Of a stretch of DNA of 64,000 nucleotides, positions 11,329 to 23,017 are shown piece after piece. The position numbers were made by a program, and so were the translations under genes. The first letter of the stretch is position 1. Every line of letters begins with the position of its first letter. The stretch is from Coriaria nepalensis (taxonomy: Eukaryota > Streptophyta > Magnoliopsida > Cucurbitales > Coriariaceae): contig CP114493.1 of assembly GCA_027186245.1 (NCBI GenBank), positions 9,679,501 to 9,743,500 of the forward strand. The letters run 5' to 3'. The notes below the pieces were generated by a model. That model searched no databases, was not told the origin of the DNA, and saw only the letters and a program-made list of their open reading frames with translations.

Positions 11329-11529
11329 ATGGCGATGAGTAGCAGAACTTCAAATCTCTCAAAGAAACGGACGGATGCTCTGTTTCCTCCAAAAAGAGGT
11401 CATGTCAAAGAGATGATATTGGCTGAGTTTGTTAAATTTGTCGTGAAATCAGCTTCTAAAGCCCGCAGGAGTAAGAAGAAACCAAGAGAAGGAAATCAAG
11501 AAAAACCCGTAAAGCTCAAGCAAAAGTAA
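11329..11529 (+). CDS. Small basic protein of a conserved plant family (PPKRG motif), 66 aa
   Basis: This is a single exon with a plausible start context (AACAATGGCG). The protein reads MAMSSRTSNLSKKRTDALFP followed by PKRGHVKEMILAEFVKFV and a very basic tail ending KPVKLKQK. The pattern FPPKRG.(I/V)K..I...FVK is one I associate with short uncharacterised plant proteins of roughly 60-100 residues, and the lysine/arginine-rich tail fits. There is no signal peptide or membrane helix. I assign no function. Its short length means that a chance ORF cannot be fully excluded, but the motif argues for a real gene. Confidence 0.6.
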   Translation: MAMSSRTSNLSKKRTDALFPPKRGHVKEMILAEFVKFVVKSASKARRSKKKPREGNQEKPVKLKQK

Positions 11530-11750
11530 TGTATCTAAAATGACTATATATATATATATATGTACGTATATGCATATGTATATATCAACAAGCAACTCTT
11601 CTCATATTTCCTCTCATTCTTATTCTACTATCATGCATATACGCTCTGTTCCTGTGTAGCCTATAGGGATACCCTTTCTCTTTTTGTATTTGAGTTCACT
11701 CATGATCTTGTATGGGACCTAGAAAGAAACATAACATTAGAAATCGAGAA

Positions 11751-12744
11751 CAACATTCTTTCAGGATATCTTCAATATCTGGGTCATCCCCTGCTTTATC
11801 CAGCCAAAAGATCAAACATAACATTAGAACATTAGATTTCACCAAGAAGTGAATCAAATAGAAGCCTTAGATGAATAAGAGAACATCGACTGCCCCGACA
11901 AGCTGTAACAAACCTTATGAATATATGAGACGCTATCTTTACCAGGACCATTGATTTTCATAATTCTTTCAGAATAGTCTAGAGGAACTAGAAATTCTTA
12001 GCACAAGTATGACTTCCAGTAATCTAACAAATGAAATCCTGTTATTTAGATAACAGAATAGAAAATAATTTACCTCTGGCACACCGGATGCATCCATTAT
12101 GTCCTGTTTACATATCATATGAGGAACATAATTATTATGTTTGATGTCATGTTGAGCTCTATAGGTTCTTATCACTGAAATGCTAAACCTTCTTGGAGGC
12201 AATAATCAGCACGTTTGCGGCATAGCACGCCTGCATGGTGTAAACATGAACCACACTAAAAACAAGTATATACAGGGGATACATAGGATCAAAGTAGATT
12301 AGTAAATAAAATAATTACCCAAAATGGTGGGCAAATGCGACTGACGGCTTACCGATTTTTCCAGAGATCGGAGATCAGAATCCCATCGCCGTTCAAATCA
12401 AACACCTTCACTGTCTCCAACAATTTTAAATTAACGGTAGTTTCTTCACTCGACACCGCCGATTCAATTCCTGCGCATAAGAATCCAATTCCTCCATTTC
12501 TTTGAATGAAGAGAATCGAGAAGATGGTCTATAGCGCTAATCTAAATCAACAATGAAAAGGAAAAAAAAAAAAAGAGACTCGCCGGAAGAACTTGCTGAG
12601 GCAATGCCACCGTCTTGTGCGTGAAGAGCAGTAAACTATGCTATTGGGTGAGAAGCTGCGATGAGGACTAGAACGGAAGGTCCGAATTCCGTTTGGTTTC
12701 CGGTCGAGTTGAAGAAAACGGGAAACTAGTGGAGCTGAAGCCAT
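11751..12744 (-). pseudogene. AAED1/peroxiredoxin-like plastid protein, pseudogene
   Basis: The first exon (from ATG at 12744) encodes a transit-like peptide, MASAPLVSRFLQLDRKPNGI. The exon starting at 12470 reads KVFDLNGDGILISDLWKNR. The next codon, AAA in the family, is TAA here, and a one-base insertion then shifts the AVVAFARHFG segment. Around 12,200-12,215 VLCRKRADY is followed by a two-base loss relative to the expected YLASKK. DIMDASGV (about 12,105-12,080) is followed directly by relics of the C-terminus: GPGKDSVSYIHK (about 11,955-11,914) and DKAGDDPDIEDILKEC (about 11,800-11,751). The central exons are missing. The intact family are chloroplast thioredoxin-fold AhpC/TSA-like proteins. 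At least three independent lesions make this a clear pseudogene. Confidence 0.85.
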
Positions 12745-13129
12745 GGAATTTTCTGTTATATTCCCCGCTGAAGAAAAGACTGGCGGTTGCTAACTGTTAC
12801 TAACAGCAATGGGGAAGATTAGTTACACGTGGAGAGAATTCATTGAGCGTATCCTTTATCCGGTGCGGGCGGAACCATATAGCCTTCCGTGAATCTAATT
12901 TTTCGATTTTCAGAAGTAAAAGAAAAGAAAGAAAGAAAGAAAAGAAAAAAAAAAAAAAACTCTTCAGATATTCTCTTACATTATATCAAGCAACTTCAAC
13001 AAGCTAGTACACGATAATCACAAAGCAGACTCACTCAGATCACAATATACTACACACACTGTTTATTTAGGACACAACAGACACTTGCATTTAGATTTAT
13101 ATGCATAATTTTGGAGAGTAAGATTAGTT
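12745..13129. other. Intergenic spacer
   Basis: This contains an imperfect GAAA/A-rich run at about 12,917-12,960 and the probable 3' UTR of the minus-strand heat-shock gene at the right end. Nothing else is recognised. Confidence 0.4.
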
Positions 13130-13612
13130 TCAGCCGGTGATATCAATGGCTTTGACATCAGGCTTCTTCACCTCTGCTTTTGGAACAGTAACAGTGAGAA
13201 CTCCATTTTCCATGGCAGCTTTGATCTGATCAAGCTTTGCATTTTCTGGAAGCCTGAACCTTCTCTGGAACTTTCCACTGCTGCGCTCAACTCTATGCCA
13301 CTTATCGTTCTTCTCCTCCTTATCTATGTTCCTCTCCCCGCTGATCTGCAACACTCTGTCATCTTCAACCTCGACCTTCACTTCTTCCTTCTTGATTCCA
13401 GGAAGATCGGCCTTGAACACGTGAGCTTCTGGTGTCTCCTTCCAATCGATGCGTGTGTTCACAAAAGCGGAACTTTCTCGAGAAAATTCGGGGAATGAGG
13501 AGGAAAGTGAAGATGGGAAAGGAAGATCCTTGAATGGATCCCAAACTTCGAGGGAGAATGGATCGAAGACGTTGCTTCGTCGGCTGCCGAAGAAGCTAGG
13601 AATGATCGACAT
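13130..13612 (-). CDS. Class I cytosolic small heat-shock protein (about 18 kDa), copy 1
   Basis: A single exon of 160 residues. It has the class I N-terminus ([20 protein letters not shown], then [10 protein letters not shown]) and a complete alpha-crystallin domain ([59 protein letters not shown]). It ends in a short C-terminal extension with the A/I-x-I motif (VKAIDITG). Class I sHSPs form dodecamer-type ATP-independent holdase chaperones in the cytosol. The gene is a close paralogue of the copy at 17,893-18,384, same strand, 4.3 kb away. Intronless structure is normal for the family. Heat induction is inferred from the shared upstream element described separately. Confidence 0.96.
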   Translation of the reverse strand: MSIIPSFFGSRRSNVFDPFSLEVWDPFKDLPFPSSLSSSFPEFSRESSAFVNTRIDWKETPEAHVFKADLPGIKKEEVKVEVEDDRVLQISGERNIDKEEKNDKWHRVERSSGKFQRRFRLPENAKLDQIKAAMENGVLTVTVPKAEVKKPDVKAIDITG

Positions 13613-13727
13613 CTCTCTACGGATTTGGAGTTTTGGAAATAGATTCTGTTTGGATTGCTAAGAAATTGAATTTTCACTTCAATTGACGCTTTCTGTCTTC
13701 TATGATCAGAGATGAGGACTGATCGGG

Positions 13728-13770
13728 TATTTATATTAGTACAGGGATTGCTCTGGTAAATTCCAGATAA
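13728..13770 (-). promoter_or_regulatory. TATA box and heat-shock-element-like block of sHSP copy 1
   Basis: On the minus strand TATAAATA lies at 13735-13728, about 115 bases upstream of the ATG. Just beyond it, 13,743-13,767 is a block with TCTGGAATTTACCAGAG-like arms that carries GAA/TTC units. The same block occurs in the same position in front of the second copy at 18,501-18,540. Confidence 0.6.
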
Positions 13771-15454
13771 TATTGTTCCTGGACTCCTCCATTACGGCAA
13801 TCGTGAAATTTCCGGAATCGTCGAGAAGGATGTGTCTTCCTATGGGCCGCGTCCGCTTTTGCTTAGGTCCACAAGAAAGCCCATGCTGGATCCACCCTCA
13901 TGTCTAGACAACACATCGTTTCTTAACCATCCGGTACATGCTTTATGTTATTCTAACGACATATCGTTTCTTCCATTAATACGACAATCATATTGAGATT
14001 GGATTCTGTACGTCGAATCGATTACTCGAATGCACGTAATATACTCCACTTAAGAGTGCCAAAAATTGCAAGTCTTTCCTCTCGAAGGAAAGTACGCAGT
14101 GAAAATAGCCTATCCTCTATTATAAGGCTGTGCATTTGGATTCGGATCGGATAATAAATCAAGCAAAATTTTCGATTCAGTATCGAATTTATCCAGTTTT
14201 TAAACAGATATATCGGATCAAATCTGAATAATATTAGGGGAAAAAGAAAAAAGAAAAAAAATCAAACCTTAAACTATCGTGCTCGTTTCACTCTCTCTCT
14301 CCAAATCTCTCTATCTCTTGAGCAGGGCACGATTCCTCTTCTGCACTTGTTATTCATGTTGTTGATCATCACAGTGGCCTTGTTAATAACTTGAGGTGGT
14401 GCTGCCCGTGCATCTGCGTCGGATGTAAAATCTTATTCCTTCCTCGCTTCAAACACTCAGTCCCACCATTTAATCTTTACCCCTCTCTCTCTCTCGGCCA
14501 TGGCAGTCATATTTTTATGTGAATAAAGTGAAAATATATATATTTATGAAAGACATAGGCAAAGGAAACGGTCAAAGATGAGAGGAAGGAAGAGGAGGAG
14601 GAATGGAGGATGATGATAATGGTTAGTGGTGATGTGAGGTGGGGTCCGAGCAGATTCAGTCATTACTTTACTGTCTTTATCTGTCCTTGCGCGTAAATCT
14701 TGGTTGTCTCATGTTAATACAATGATTAAAACACGTGTTACATCAACTTTTTCTTCTTATACCGAGTTTAATTTCTTCCTTCAGACCAAGCTCTCTTTCC
14801 TGATCGAGTTCTTCATTTTTCCTTCCTAGACCGATAACTTTTTTTTCATTTACAGATCGAGATCTAATATAATATAATGTCTCTCATTATGGGTCTGGGT
14901 TCCCCATACAGATCGAGGTATTTGTCTATAAAATAGAAACATGATCGAGTTATCGGTCTGAGATGCACGTACCAACATACGACATCTTAATCTCTGGTCT
15001 TATATTGAGATCTCACATGTCGGTCTGAGATACACATACTGAGATCTCTCATGTTGGTCTCCAAATATGTTTATATTTGGACTGAGAACTCGGTTTGTCA
15101 ATAGTCATCGTAATTCGTCATCATTTAGAGAAAATGAGAGAGGTTAGTCCCAACGAATAAATACAGCTCATAAATCAACTATATTTCAGCTGGCTTACAT
15201 TTTTGACATTTTTCTTATCACGTATCACTTCTCTAATTCTTGAAAAAAAAAATGAATGGTTGAGATATTATTACAAGGAAAGACATGAAGAGAGCGAATA
15301 ATGATTAAATATGCTCCCCTTTTACAGCTATGGATACAGTGATAATAATGGCGGTTATAGTAGGGAAGTGGGAATGATTTGACTCTTTTTCCTGTTTGAC
15401 TGCTAAGTATGTACATTTTCCCCACTTTACCGAGTTTGGCTGCACCATTGCCTG
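13771..15454. other. Intergenic region between the two sHSP genes, left part
   Basis: No gene is recognised. CT-rich patches occur near 14,285-14,310 and 14,485-14,495. At about 15,005-15,060 a degenerate direct repeat of the form TGAGATCTC(A/T)CATGT.GGTCT appears twice. The DNA is otherwise AT-rich. Confidence 0.4.
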
Positions 15455-16838
15455 CGCAAGCACAGGAACCGTTCGATTAAATCGGACGGTTCTAAATGTT
15501 GTCACGTTAAAATGTTAATAGGTATGGATGAGTTTATACGGATCGTATACGAATTCGTATATGGCTCGTTTTGAACCGTATTTTATCTCTTAAATGTACA
15601 ATATCACTCTCTATCTCCTTTATTTATATGTTCTCCTCTGATCCCTCTCTCTCATCGTTGTGAATCTTAGTTGAAAGTTGAATTTAATGATATTATGTAA
15701 ATCTTGAATAAGTTGGTGATTTCCTATAAATTATGAATAAGTTGTGGATTTTTTTTAGAATTATGAATGTTATGGATTTTATGTAAATGTTGAATGAGTT
15801 TGAACTATTAATATAAATTTCGCTTTTAGTATTAATTGTGAATTTTCAATTAAATCATGATTTTGTGTATTTTTTTTTCACTTTAATATGATTTTTTAAT
15901 TGTTGAATGAGCTACGTAATTTGATCACACTAAAATAATTTAAATCAACATAACTTAACTAATAATTGGGCCGAACATGCATCCTAGTGAACTTAAAATA
16001 TGACCACCTATATGTTTATAGTCATATAAACTAACATAAATAACATAACCAATATCAATCCACAATATAAACATAATTTCTTATTAATCATCGCCTTCAT
16101 TCCTACCTTGTCCGAAAAGAGAATCCTCATGTTGTCTTACTTAATAATAGTATGTGTGATAAACACCATATTACCATTATGTCTAGTATGTGATTAATTA
16201 TATTTCTTGTTTTTTAGTTGCTACGAAGGAATATAACACTACAACTACAAAATATAAGAGTTTTAGAAGTTATGGAATGATAAACAATGAAAGTGTTCAT
16301 TCATTCAAATATATATATATATATATATGAAAACATTATTGAAAGTACCTCTTTATCGTCTTGTAAGTGAAGTTCTTAAGCGATTGGTTGGGAAGACGAA
16401 CCTTCACCTGATATGAAGATGACCAATGGTTGCCTTTCCGTCCACCACGTGAATGTTTTATACGTTTGAGAGAACTCTAAATCCATTTGTTGGAATGTCT
16501 TCTTGCCTATCTCTCTCTCTCTCTAAATTATGTTCTAACTATTTCGGAGGAGGATCATTCAATGTCTTTGAGGCATACATACTTTGCTCTCCATTCAATG
16601 TCTGATGATGGATTGCAGATGATAAATTTAAAGAGTAATTTAAATAATAATTATAGATAAATTAGGGGAGTGGAGAATGGATAGAGTGATATTATACATT
16701 TAAATGATAAAATACGACTCAAAACGAACAGCATATAAATTCGTATATCATCCATATAAATTTACCCATACTTATTTACCTTTTGACGTGACAACATTTA
16801 GAACCATCTGATTTAATCGGATGGTTCATGTGTTTGCT
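15455..16838. mobile_element. Non-autonomous DNA element with long terminal inverted repeats (about 1.4 kb)
   Basis: The left end (about 15,455-15,620) and right end (about 16,665-16,838) are inverted copies of each other. Left GAACCGTTCGATTAAATCGG and the reverse complement of the right, GAACCATCCGATTAAATCAG, align. So do TTCTAAATGTTGTCACGT, the ATACGAATT blocks, CGTTTTGA..CGTATTTTATC and AATATCACTCT further in. The arms are roughly 165 bases with perhaps 80% identity by eye. The interior is AT-rich, with no transposase-like ORF. Long arms suggest a Mutator-like or similar terminal-inverted-repeat family, but I could not define a target-site duplication. It sits between the two sHSP copies. 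Confidence 0.72.
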
Positions 16839-17892
16839 GACTTCACTAGGCCACTCATTCTCATCTTTTCATATTCATTTTATTTTCCCATTGTTTTTTT
16901 ATCTTTTTAAGCATTACTTTTTTCTATTCGTGGTTAATATTTTAAGTGTGAGTTAGGGTTATGGGTTTTTTTTTTTATTACACTATTTCTTTGTCCGTAC
17001 TATTTAGGGAAAAATAAAAATCGAGTAATCAGTACAAATTCAATCAAATCCTGATATTTTTGAATATATTCAATTTCCAAATTCAAATACATATGAAACG
17101 TACTTTACACAACCTTACTCTATTCTCTATTATTAATTTCCAAAATAGAAGTATCAAAATTGATTGTTAATATATGATCAGAATATTAGGAGGACTCTTA
17201 TAGCTAAACAATTATCAACAAAATTCAAAATATCTTTGAGAATTCACTTATTTTGTTTTTTTGAATAAAAATAAAAAAATCAAACATATAATTCATGACC
17301 GAAAATATGTGCTCATGTCAAATCTGAAAACTTGAAAGAGAGATTATAGTAAAAATAATCTAATAAATTTAATCTAATATATAATATAATAATATTAAAA
17401 AAACACATTCGGATAATTTTTCTTGAAATAATTGGATCATAATTATAAATATCTTACGATGACAATTTAAGGTGAATAAAAATATGAACTGTTTATCATA
17501 GAAAATTTCAGGACACTTTGTTAGGTTTTCATGAGGAGCCCCAATCAATAAACATAAGTGATATTACTTTTTCAACCAATCGATTATAATGTCAAACCGC
17601 CATTGAAGTATGGAGGAGCAGACAGCAGCTGAGAGAGATGATTTTGATGAAGCTATATCATGCTTCGTAGGAGGAGTGAAAAAATGGTGTGGAAGAAACC
17701 AAAACAGTTGCAGAAGATTTAAACACTTCATTCAGCAGCTTAAAAACAAACAATTCTTACACTCGCATTAAGATACAGGACGATCACACAAAGTACTCAT
17801 TCTCAGACTAAGATGTAGTACACACAATTTATTTTAGGTTATACCACTCTTACATTTAGATTTATATGCATAATTTTGCTTAGAGAAGAAGT
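16839..17892. other. Intergenic region between the sHSP genes, right part
   Basis: AT-rich DNA without a recognised gene. The last 100-150 bases resemble the sequence downstream of copy 1 (for example TTTAGATTTATATGCATAATTTTG-like 3' UTR sequence at about 17,855), so the duplication that made the two sHSP genes included the 3' flank. Confidence 0.45.
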
Positions 17893-18384
17893 TTAATTTC
17901 CGCTGGAGGAGATATCAATGGCTTTGACATCAGGCTTCTTCACCTCTGCTTTTGGAACAGTAACAGTGAGAACTCCATTTTCCATAGAAGCGTTTATCTG
18001 ATCAAACTTAGCGTTTTCTGGAAGCCTGAACCGCCTCTGGAACTTTCCGCTGCTACGCTCAACTCTATGCCACTTATCGTTCTTCTCCTCCTTGTCTATG
18101 TTTCTCTCCCCACTGATCTGCAGCACTCTGTCATCTTCAATCTCCACCTTCACCTCCTCCTTCTTGATTCCAGGCAGATCGGCCCTGAACACGTGAGCTT
18201 CCGGTGTCTCCTTCCAATCGATGCGTGTATTCACGAAAGCGGAATTTTCTCGAGAAAATTCGGGAAATGAGGTGGAAAGTGAGGATGAGAATGGAAAATC
18301 CTTAAACGGATCCCACACGTCGAGGGAGAATGGATCGAAGGCGTTGCTTCGACGGCCGCCGAAGAAGCTTGGAATGATCGACAT
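17893..18384 (-). CDS. Class I cytosolic small heat-shock protein (about 18 kDa), copy 2
   Basis: A single exon of 163 residues, nearly identical to the copy at 13,130-13,612. It begins [20 protein letters not shown] and has the full alpha-crystallin domain ([52 protein letters not shown]). It ends [11 protein letters not shown], three residues longer than copy 1. Differences are mostly conservative (for example A-to-S in INASMENG). It functions as an ATP-independent chaperone that holds unfolding proteins under heat. The same promoter module precedes it. The pair looks like a tandem duplicate later separated by the inverted-repeat element. Confidence 0.96.
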   Translation of the reverse strand: MSIIPSFFGGRRSNAFDPFSLDVWDPFKDFPFSSSLSTSFPEFSRENSAFVNTRIDWKETPEAHVFRADLPGIKKEEVKVEIEDDRVLQISGERNIDKEEKNDKWHRVERSSGKFQRRFRLPENAKFDQINASMENGVLTVTVPKAEVKKPDVKAIDISSSGN

Positions 18385-18500
18385 CTCTCTGTGAATTTAG
18401 AGCTTCGAAAGTCAATTCTGTTTCGATACTAAGAATAGTGATAACTGGTTTCAACTGACGCTGTCTGCTTTCTATGCTTTGGTCCAAGGGATTGATAAGG

Positions 18501-18540
18501 TATTTATAACAGTGCAGGGATTGCTCTGGTAAATTCCAGA
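18501..18540 (-). promoter_or_regulatory. TATA box and heat-shock-element-like block of sHSP copy 2
   Basis: The minus-strand TATAAATA is at 18508-18501, about 117 bases from the ATG. Next to it, 18,516-18,540 holds the block TTCTCTGGAATTTACCAGAG, almost identical in sequence and spacing to the block before copy 1. The TTC..GGAA..CCAGA units fit a degenerate heat-shock element. Confidence 0.6.
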
Positions 18541-18901
18541 GAATGTTTGTTTATTCTTCAACAACTTTTCCTTTTTCATTTTTCTTTGTTCCTTCAATCG
18601 CGAATTTTCCCGAATTGTTGAGAAGGAGCGAAGGATGTGGCTTCCTAATGCAGTAGCCCATAAGATATCTGATAAAGTGGGCCGCGGTTTTACCATAGGT
18701 CCAAAAGTAAAGCCCATGCATTTCGACACTATGTCATATCGTTTCTGTGGACGACATCCTGTCCATTATTTGGACGCCATGTCGTTGACTTCCAGCCAGC
18801 CGTCCAACTAACTTCTAAATGCGCCCTAAATCCACGAGTGTACTGAGCGAACGAAGTATAATGATATTTCGTGCATTTCTCAACTCCAAAGAACTCCTCC
18901 G

Positions 18902-20552
18902 ATGGCGGCCATAACCCGCCTAGTTAAACCCTCCTCTGCTCCACTTTCCTCCGTCTCTTTCATCAGGCGACTTCTGTATTCTTCAGCTATCGGATCTGAA
19001 ACCGGTCTTAACACTCCTTCCTTCAACTATGGTTTCACTGCGAAGCCAAATATTCAACGCAAAGATCCGAAGGACAGAAACGTGCAATGGATCTTCCTTG
19101 GCTGTCCAGGCGTAGGCAAGGGCACATATGCCAGCCGTCTCTGCAACCTCCTCGGAGTCCCTCACATCGCAACCGGCGATCTCGTCCGTGAAGAGCTGGC
19201 CTCCTCTGGTCCTCTCTCTCAGCAGGTCAATTCCACTTCATCTCTCCCATCTTGTGAAATCCTAAGCCAGTTGAATAATTATTGATCATCCATTTTGCTT
19301 ATTTGCGAAATTGCTTAGTGAATCTCGAAATCTGAAAATTGAGGAGCGTGTCGATCTATGTTTATAATTACCTTTTTCCAAGCATATGAACTATTTTATC
19401 ATGTTTAGATCTGTCACGAAACTATTAGTAGAGATCTGAATATTGTATACAGGGCTGGTTTAAGTGGTAAAAGATTCTGATAAAGGCTAGAAATATCTTG
19501 GACGAGACTACTTGGATCCTTTAAGTCCAGTTACCTGATAGTCCCAGCTGTTAGCGAGCATACTGAGACTTGATCATGACCATACTCTCTTCTGCTTCTA
19601 TGTCTCTGAATTTTTGCTGTTGTCTAATGCAGCTGTCTGAGATTGTCAACCAAGGCAAGTTGGTTTCGGATGAGATAATTATAAGCTTACTGTCGAAGAG
19701 ACTTGAGGAGGGTGAAGCTAAGGGTGAATCTGGATTCATTCTTGACGGTTTTCCACGTACAATTAACCAAGCTGTGCGTCTTTTTTCTGTTTTTCCTTTT
19801 TCTTTTGTATTATGTACAAATCAAACACGCATTCTCATTAATATGCCTATTACCTATCGTAAGTACTTCAGTGACAATGACCTCTCCTGGATACGAGATT
19901 TTGGCCTAGTTTGGACCTGCAAATGAGCAATATCTATATATTATGAAATTTTCTGTCCGTAGTGTTTTAGAGCTTTTTCTCAAGCTGGCTTATTTCTCTT
20001 TGTATCCTTAGGAAATTTTGGAGGGGGTGACCGATATTGACTTGGTGGTTAATCTAAAGCTCCGGGAAGATGTATTGATTGAGAAATGCCTAGGGAGAAG
20101 AATGTGCAGTCAGTGTGGTGGAAATTTCAATGTGGCATCCATAAATGTTGATAGTGAGAATGGGAAGCCTAAAATTAGCATGGATCCACTTCTTCCGCCT
20201 CCACATTGTATGTCAAAGCTCATTACTCGAGCCGATGATACAGAAACCGTAGTTAAAGAACGGCTTCGAATCTACAATGGGAAGGTGGTGCCTCACTTTC
20301 TATTCATTTATTTTCTAGCTAGGATGACCGTTATTTATCACCCATTTTAGATAGCTTTTGCCTTTCTATAATTACAAGTTGTGAATTGTTGTTCTTTTGT
20401 GCTTTCAGAGCCTACCTGTTGAGGATTTTTACCGCAGTAGAGGAAAATTGTTGGAGTTTGATCTGCCAGGAGGGATTCCAGAATCCTGGCCGAAGCTGCT
20501 TCAAGCTCTTAATCTCGATGATCATGAGGAGAAGCTGTCTGTTGCTGCATAA
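18902..20552 (+). CDS. Organelle-targeted adenylate kinase
   Basis: Four exons, 18902-19225, 19633-19773, 20012-20284 and 20409-20552, give 293 residues with clean GT-AG junctions. An N-terminal Ser/Arg-rich presequence ([20 protein letters not shown]) points to mitochondria or plastids. The core has the P-loop GCPGVGKGT, the AMP-binding segment [10 protein letters not shown] and [10 protein letters not shown], and a long LID with CSQCGG. It closes with [20 protein letters not shown]. The enzyme interconverts ATP + AMP with 2 ADP. It resembles the Arabidopsis pair At2g37250/At2g39270 (recalled), which matches the neighbouring WRKY44 and Rab-GAP. No lesion is seen. Confidence 0.93.
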
Positions 20553-22865
20553 ATTATGAAGCTGAATATAAAATGTGAGTTGATCACTCTCTGTCTGGTC
20601 AATGAGCAAGTTTTTTGCCATTTTCTTGAAAAAGGACTTAAAAAAAGAAAGATAATTATCTCTCTTCAAGGAAGAGAAATATAGAAAATAAGATACTAAA
20701 TTTTTGTACTCGATATGATTAAGTTGGAGACCTAGTAGAGGATTTCAAATTTGTTTGTTTGTTTATTTTCACATAGCAAATGTGAGAGAGAACAGTAGAT
20801 ATATTCTATTGTTTGGCAGAAGTGATTTTGCCCTATATGTCTTGTCAGTTTATTTATGAGAGGCTGGAATAATAAGATTAATCTTGTAACATTTAACTTC
20901 TATTATTCGTAATTGATCTAAGGCTTTTAAAAAACTTAGAACTTTACTTATAATATCTTGTATTATAGAACTGAGATCTGACATTGTGTTGTTTATCACA
21001 TTCTTTTGTAAGTCTTATTATATGCTGTATGCCGGATTGAAATTTGAGTTGCAGCTGGCCGAGCTGATTGGCTGAAGAATAGCCAAGCAGTAAGTTCATA
21101 CAGCTGCACATAGTTAAAATTGGGGCACAGTTACCAGCTCTTGTCTGCTAGAGTTTTGAGCAGTGCAAGATAGATTATGCTCTATATTCGTAACGTTTAT
21201 ATTCTTACATGGCATTCAATCTTGAGATCTGCATCGGGGAAAGTACATGTGGAATATTCCATCTCCTTTCTGCTTAAGGAATGGAATATTCCAAATTAAT
21301 GGGGAGGCACGAGGCGTTGAAAATTTATTATTGAAGTCTTAATAATTAATTTTTTTTCATTTATATGGGCATATGTAGAAGGTTTGAACGCTATAAACTC
21401 ATCATAATTAAAGAATTAAAATACCACATTAAATTAAATAAATAATCATCGTGATTGTAATTTAAAATCGTTGTTTTTTTCTCCTCTGTAGAATATATAA
21501 GATCGAGACCGTCCACATCTGAAAACTATAAAGAAAAAATTACCGGCCATGATTTCACACGAAAACGACTAGTGGGACCAGAACTTATCATCAGGCATCA
21601 TACATCTGTTAGCAAACACGCCAACACCCTACTACTACCGGAACTTGACATTTTAAAACCTTTAAGAAGGTCATAACTACCTGATCTCATTATTTGCCAC
21701 AAACGTAGAAACGAACGGCCGTGAGACGACGTCTCCCCTCCGTTACTACACGTGTCTACGTCTGAAGATCTAATGAGATTTTATGGGTGTCCTCTCAGCA
21801 GCCTCGTAAGAAGTACTTCTCAAACGTGTAAAAATCTTTCATCCGACGTGGTATTTCTTGAACTGGCCCGTCGGCCCGATCATCCAATTCCCCAACCAGC
21901 CATCGAAGGAGGATTCCACAGCGCCATTTTTTTCCATGTTAGCAATCCGTTCTCTATCTAGTATATCCCTTTCCTTCTTCCTTCAGCCGATTCTGCTTTC
22001 CACATTAGTCGAGGTGCTGATCTCCACTACAGAAAAGAGAAACCGATAATCCAAGAATTATCGATCGAGAGTATATCGAGTATATCCTAATTTAAAACTT
22101 GTTTTTGGACTCTGTTTGCTTTTCGTATTGAATCTCATCTGGATCGAGCTTCGCAGTGAAGTAGATTGAGGTATGGAGGTGATTGATTATCTTCGCTGTT
22201 GTGTCGATTAAGCTTACAGTTGTATACAGAAACTTCTTTTCCTTTTTGTTTGGAATCTCTAGTATCTGATCTGCTCGTTTGATTTTTTTTTCTTTGTTAA
22301 ATGTGAAGTAGAAGAACTTCTGAGGCATGTTTGAAATCTTATTTAGAGTTCAGGTGCCTTGTTGATCTCGAAAGTTCTGGTAGAAAAACTGAGTTTTACC
22401 GAACGTTTCAAGCTGACAACTATGTGATAGGATCTGGTTCTGGTTTTGCTTTGATTTAGGATTTGAGAAGTTATTATTTGTTTTCCAGTTTAAATATTTA
22501 ACACTGTTTTTCTGAAGTAAATGTTGAAATTCGATTCCAGGACTACCTTATTGATATCTCAAGTAATGCGGCTGCGAGTAACGAAAACTCCGTCTTCTTG
22601 GTTTACATATTGCATAGTATAGTGCTGATAACGTTTTGCTCTCTGGTTTTACAGGGTGCATGTAGCTGATAAGGTTTCAAGTTTCATTCGGTAGCTCAAG
22701 ACAACACAGACCAATGGGTGGGTCTGGGTGTTGGTGGTGGATTTTACTGTGTATTTCTAGCATGTCCGGTGATTTTCATTTTTTAGGGGGAAGGGTTTGT
22801 ATTCACAAGGAAGACAGATGTGCACTTATGCGGATTGAGAAGTTTGAATCGAGCCCTTCTTATTA
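20553..22865. other. Intergenic, then probable leader of the PRR7-like locus
   Basis: 20,553-21,700 carries nothing recognised. At 21,251-21,293 two copies of TGGAATATTCCAT-type palindrome face each other across a 17-base loop. From about 21,740 the DNA becomes GC-richer, with pyrimidine tracts and an intron-like segment ending TTGACAG at 22,886-22,892. This fits a long 5' UTR with an intron for the PRR7-like gene. Confidence 0.4.
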
Positions 22866-23017
22866 TCAGTTATTTTAATCTGGTTGACAGGTGTGCTGTT
22901 CATTCTGATGAGCAATGACAGAAAATGGCCATTGCCAGCTGTCAGTTATTTTAATCTGGTTGACAGGTGTGCTGTTCATTCTGATGAGCAATGACAGAAA
23001 ATGGCCATTGCCAGCTG
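22866..23017 (+). repeat. Perfect 76-bp tandem duplication
   Basis: 22866-22941 and 22942-23017 are identical, base for base by eye, beginning TCAGTTATTTTAATCTGGTT and ending GGCCATTGCCAGCTG. The unit contains a probable 3' splice site (TGGTTGACAG) and the start codon region (ATGACAGAAAATGG) of the PRR7-like gene. The locus therefore has two acceptors and two ATGs in series. Confidence 0.95.
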
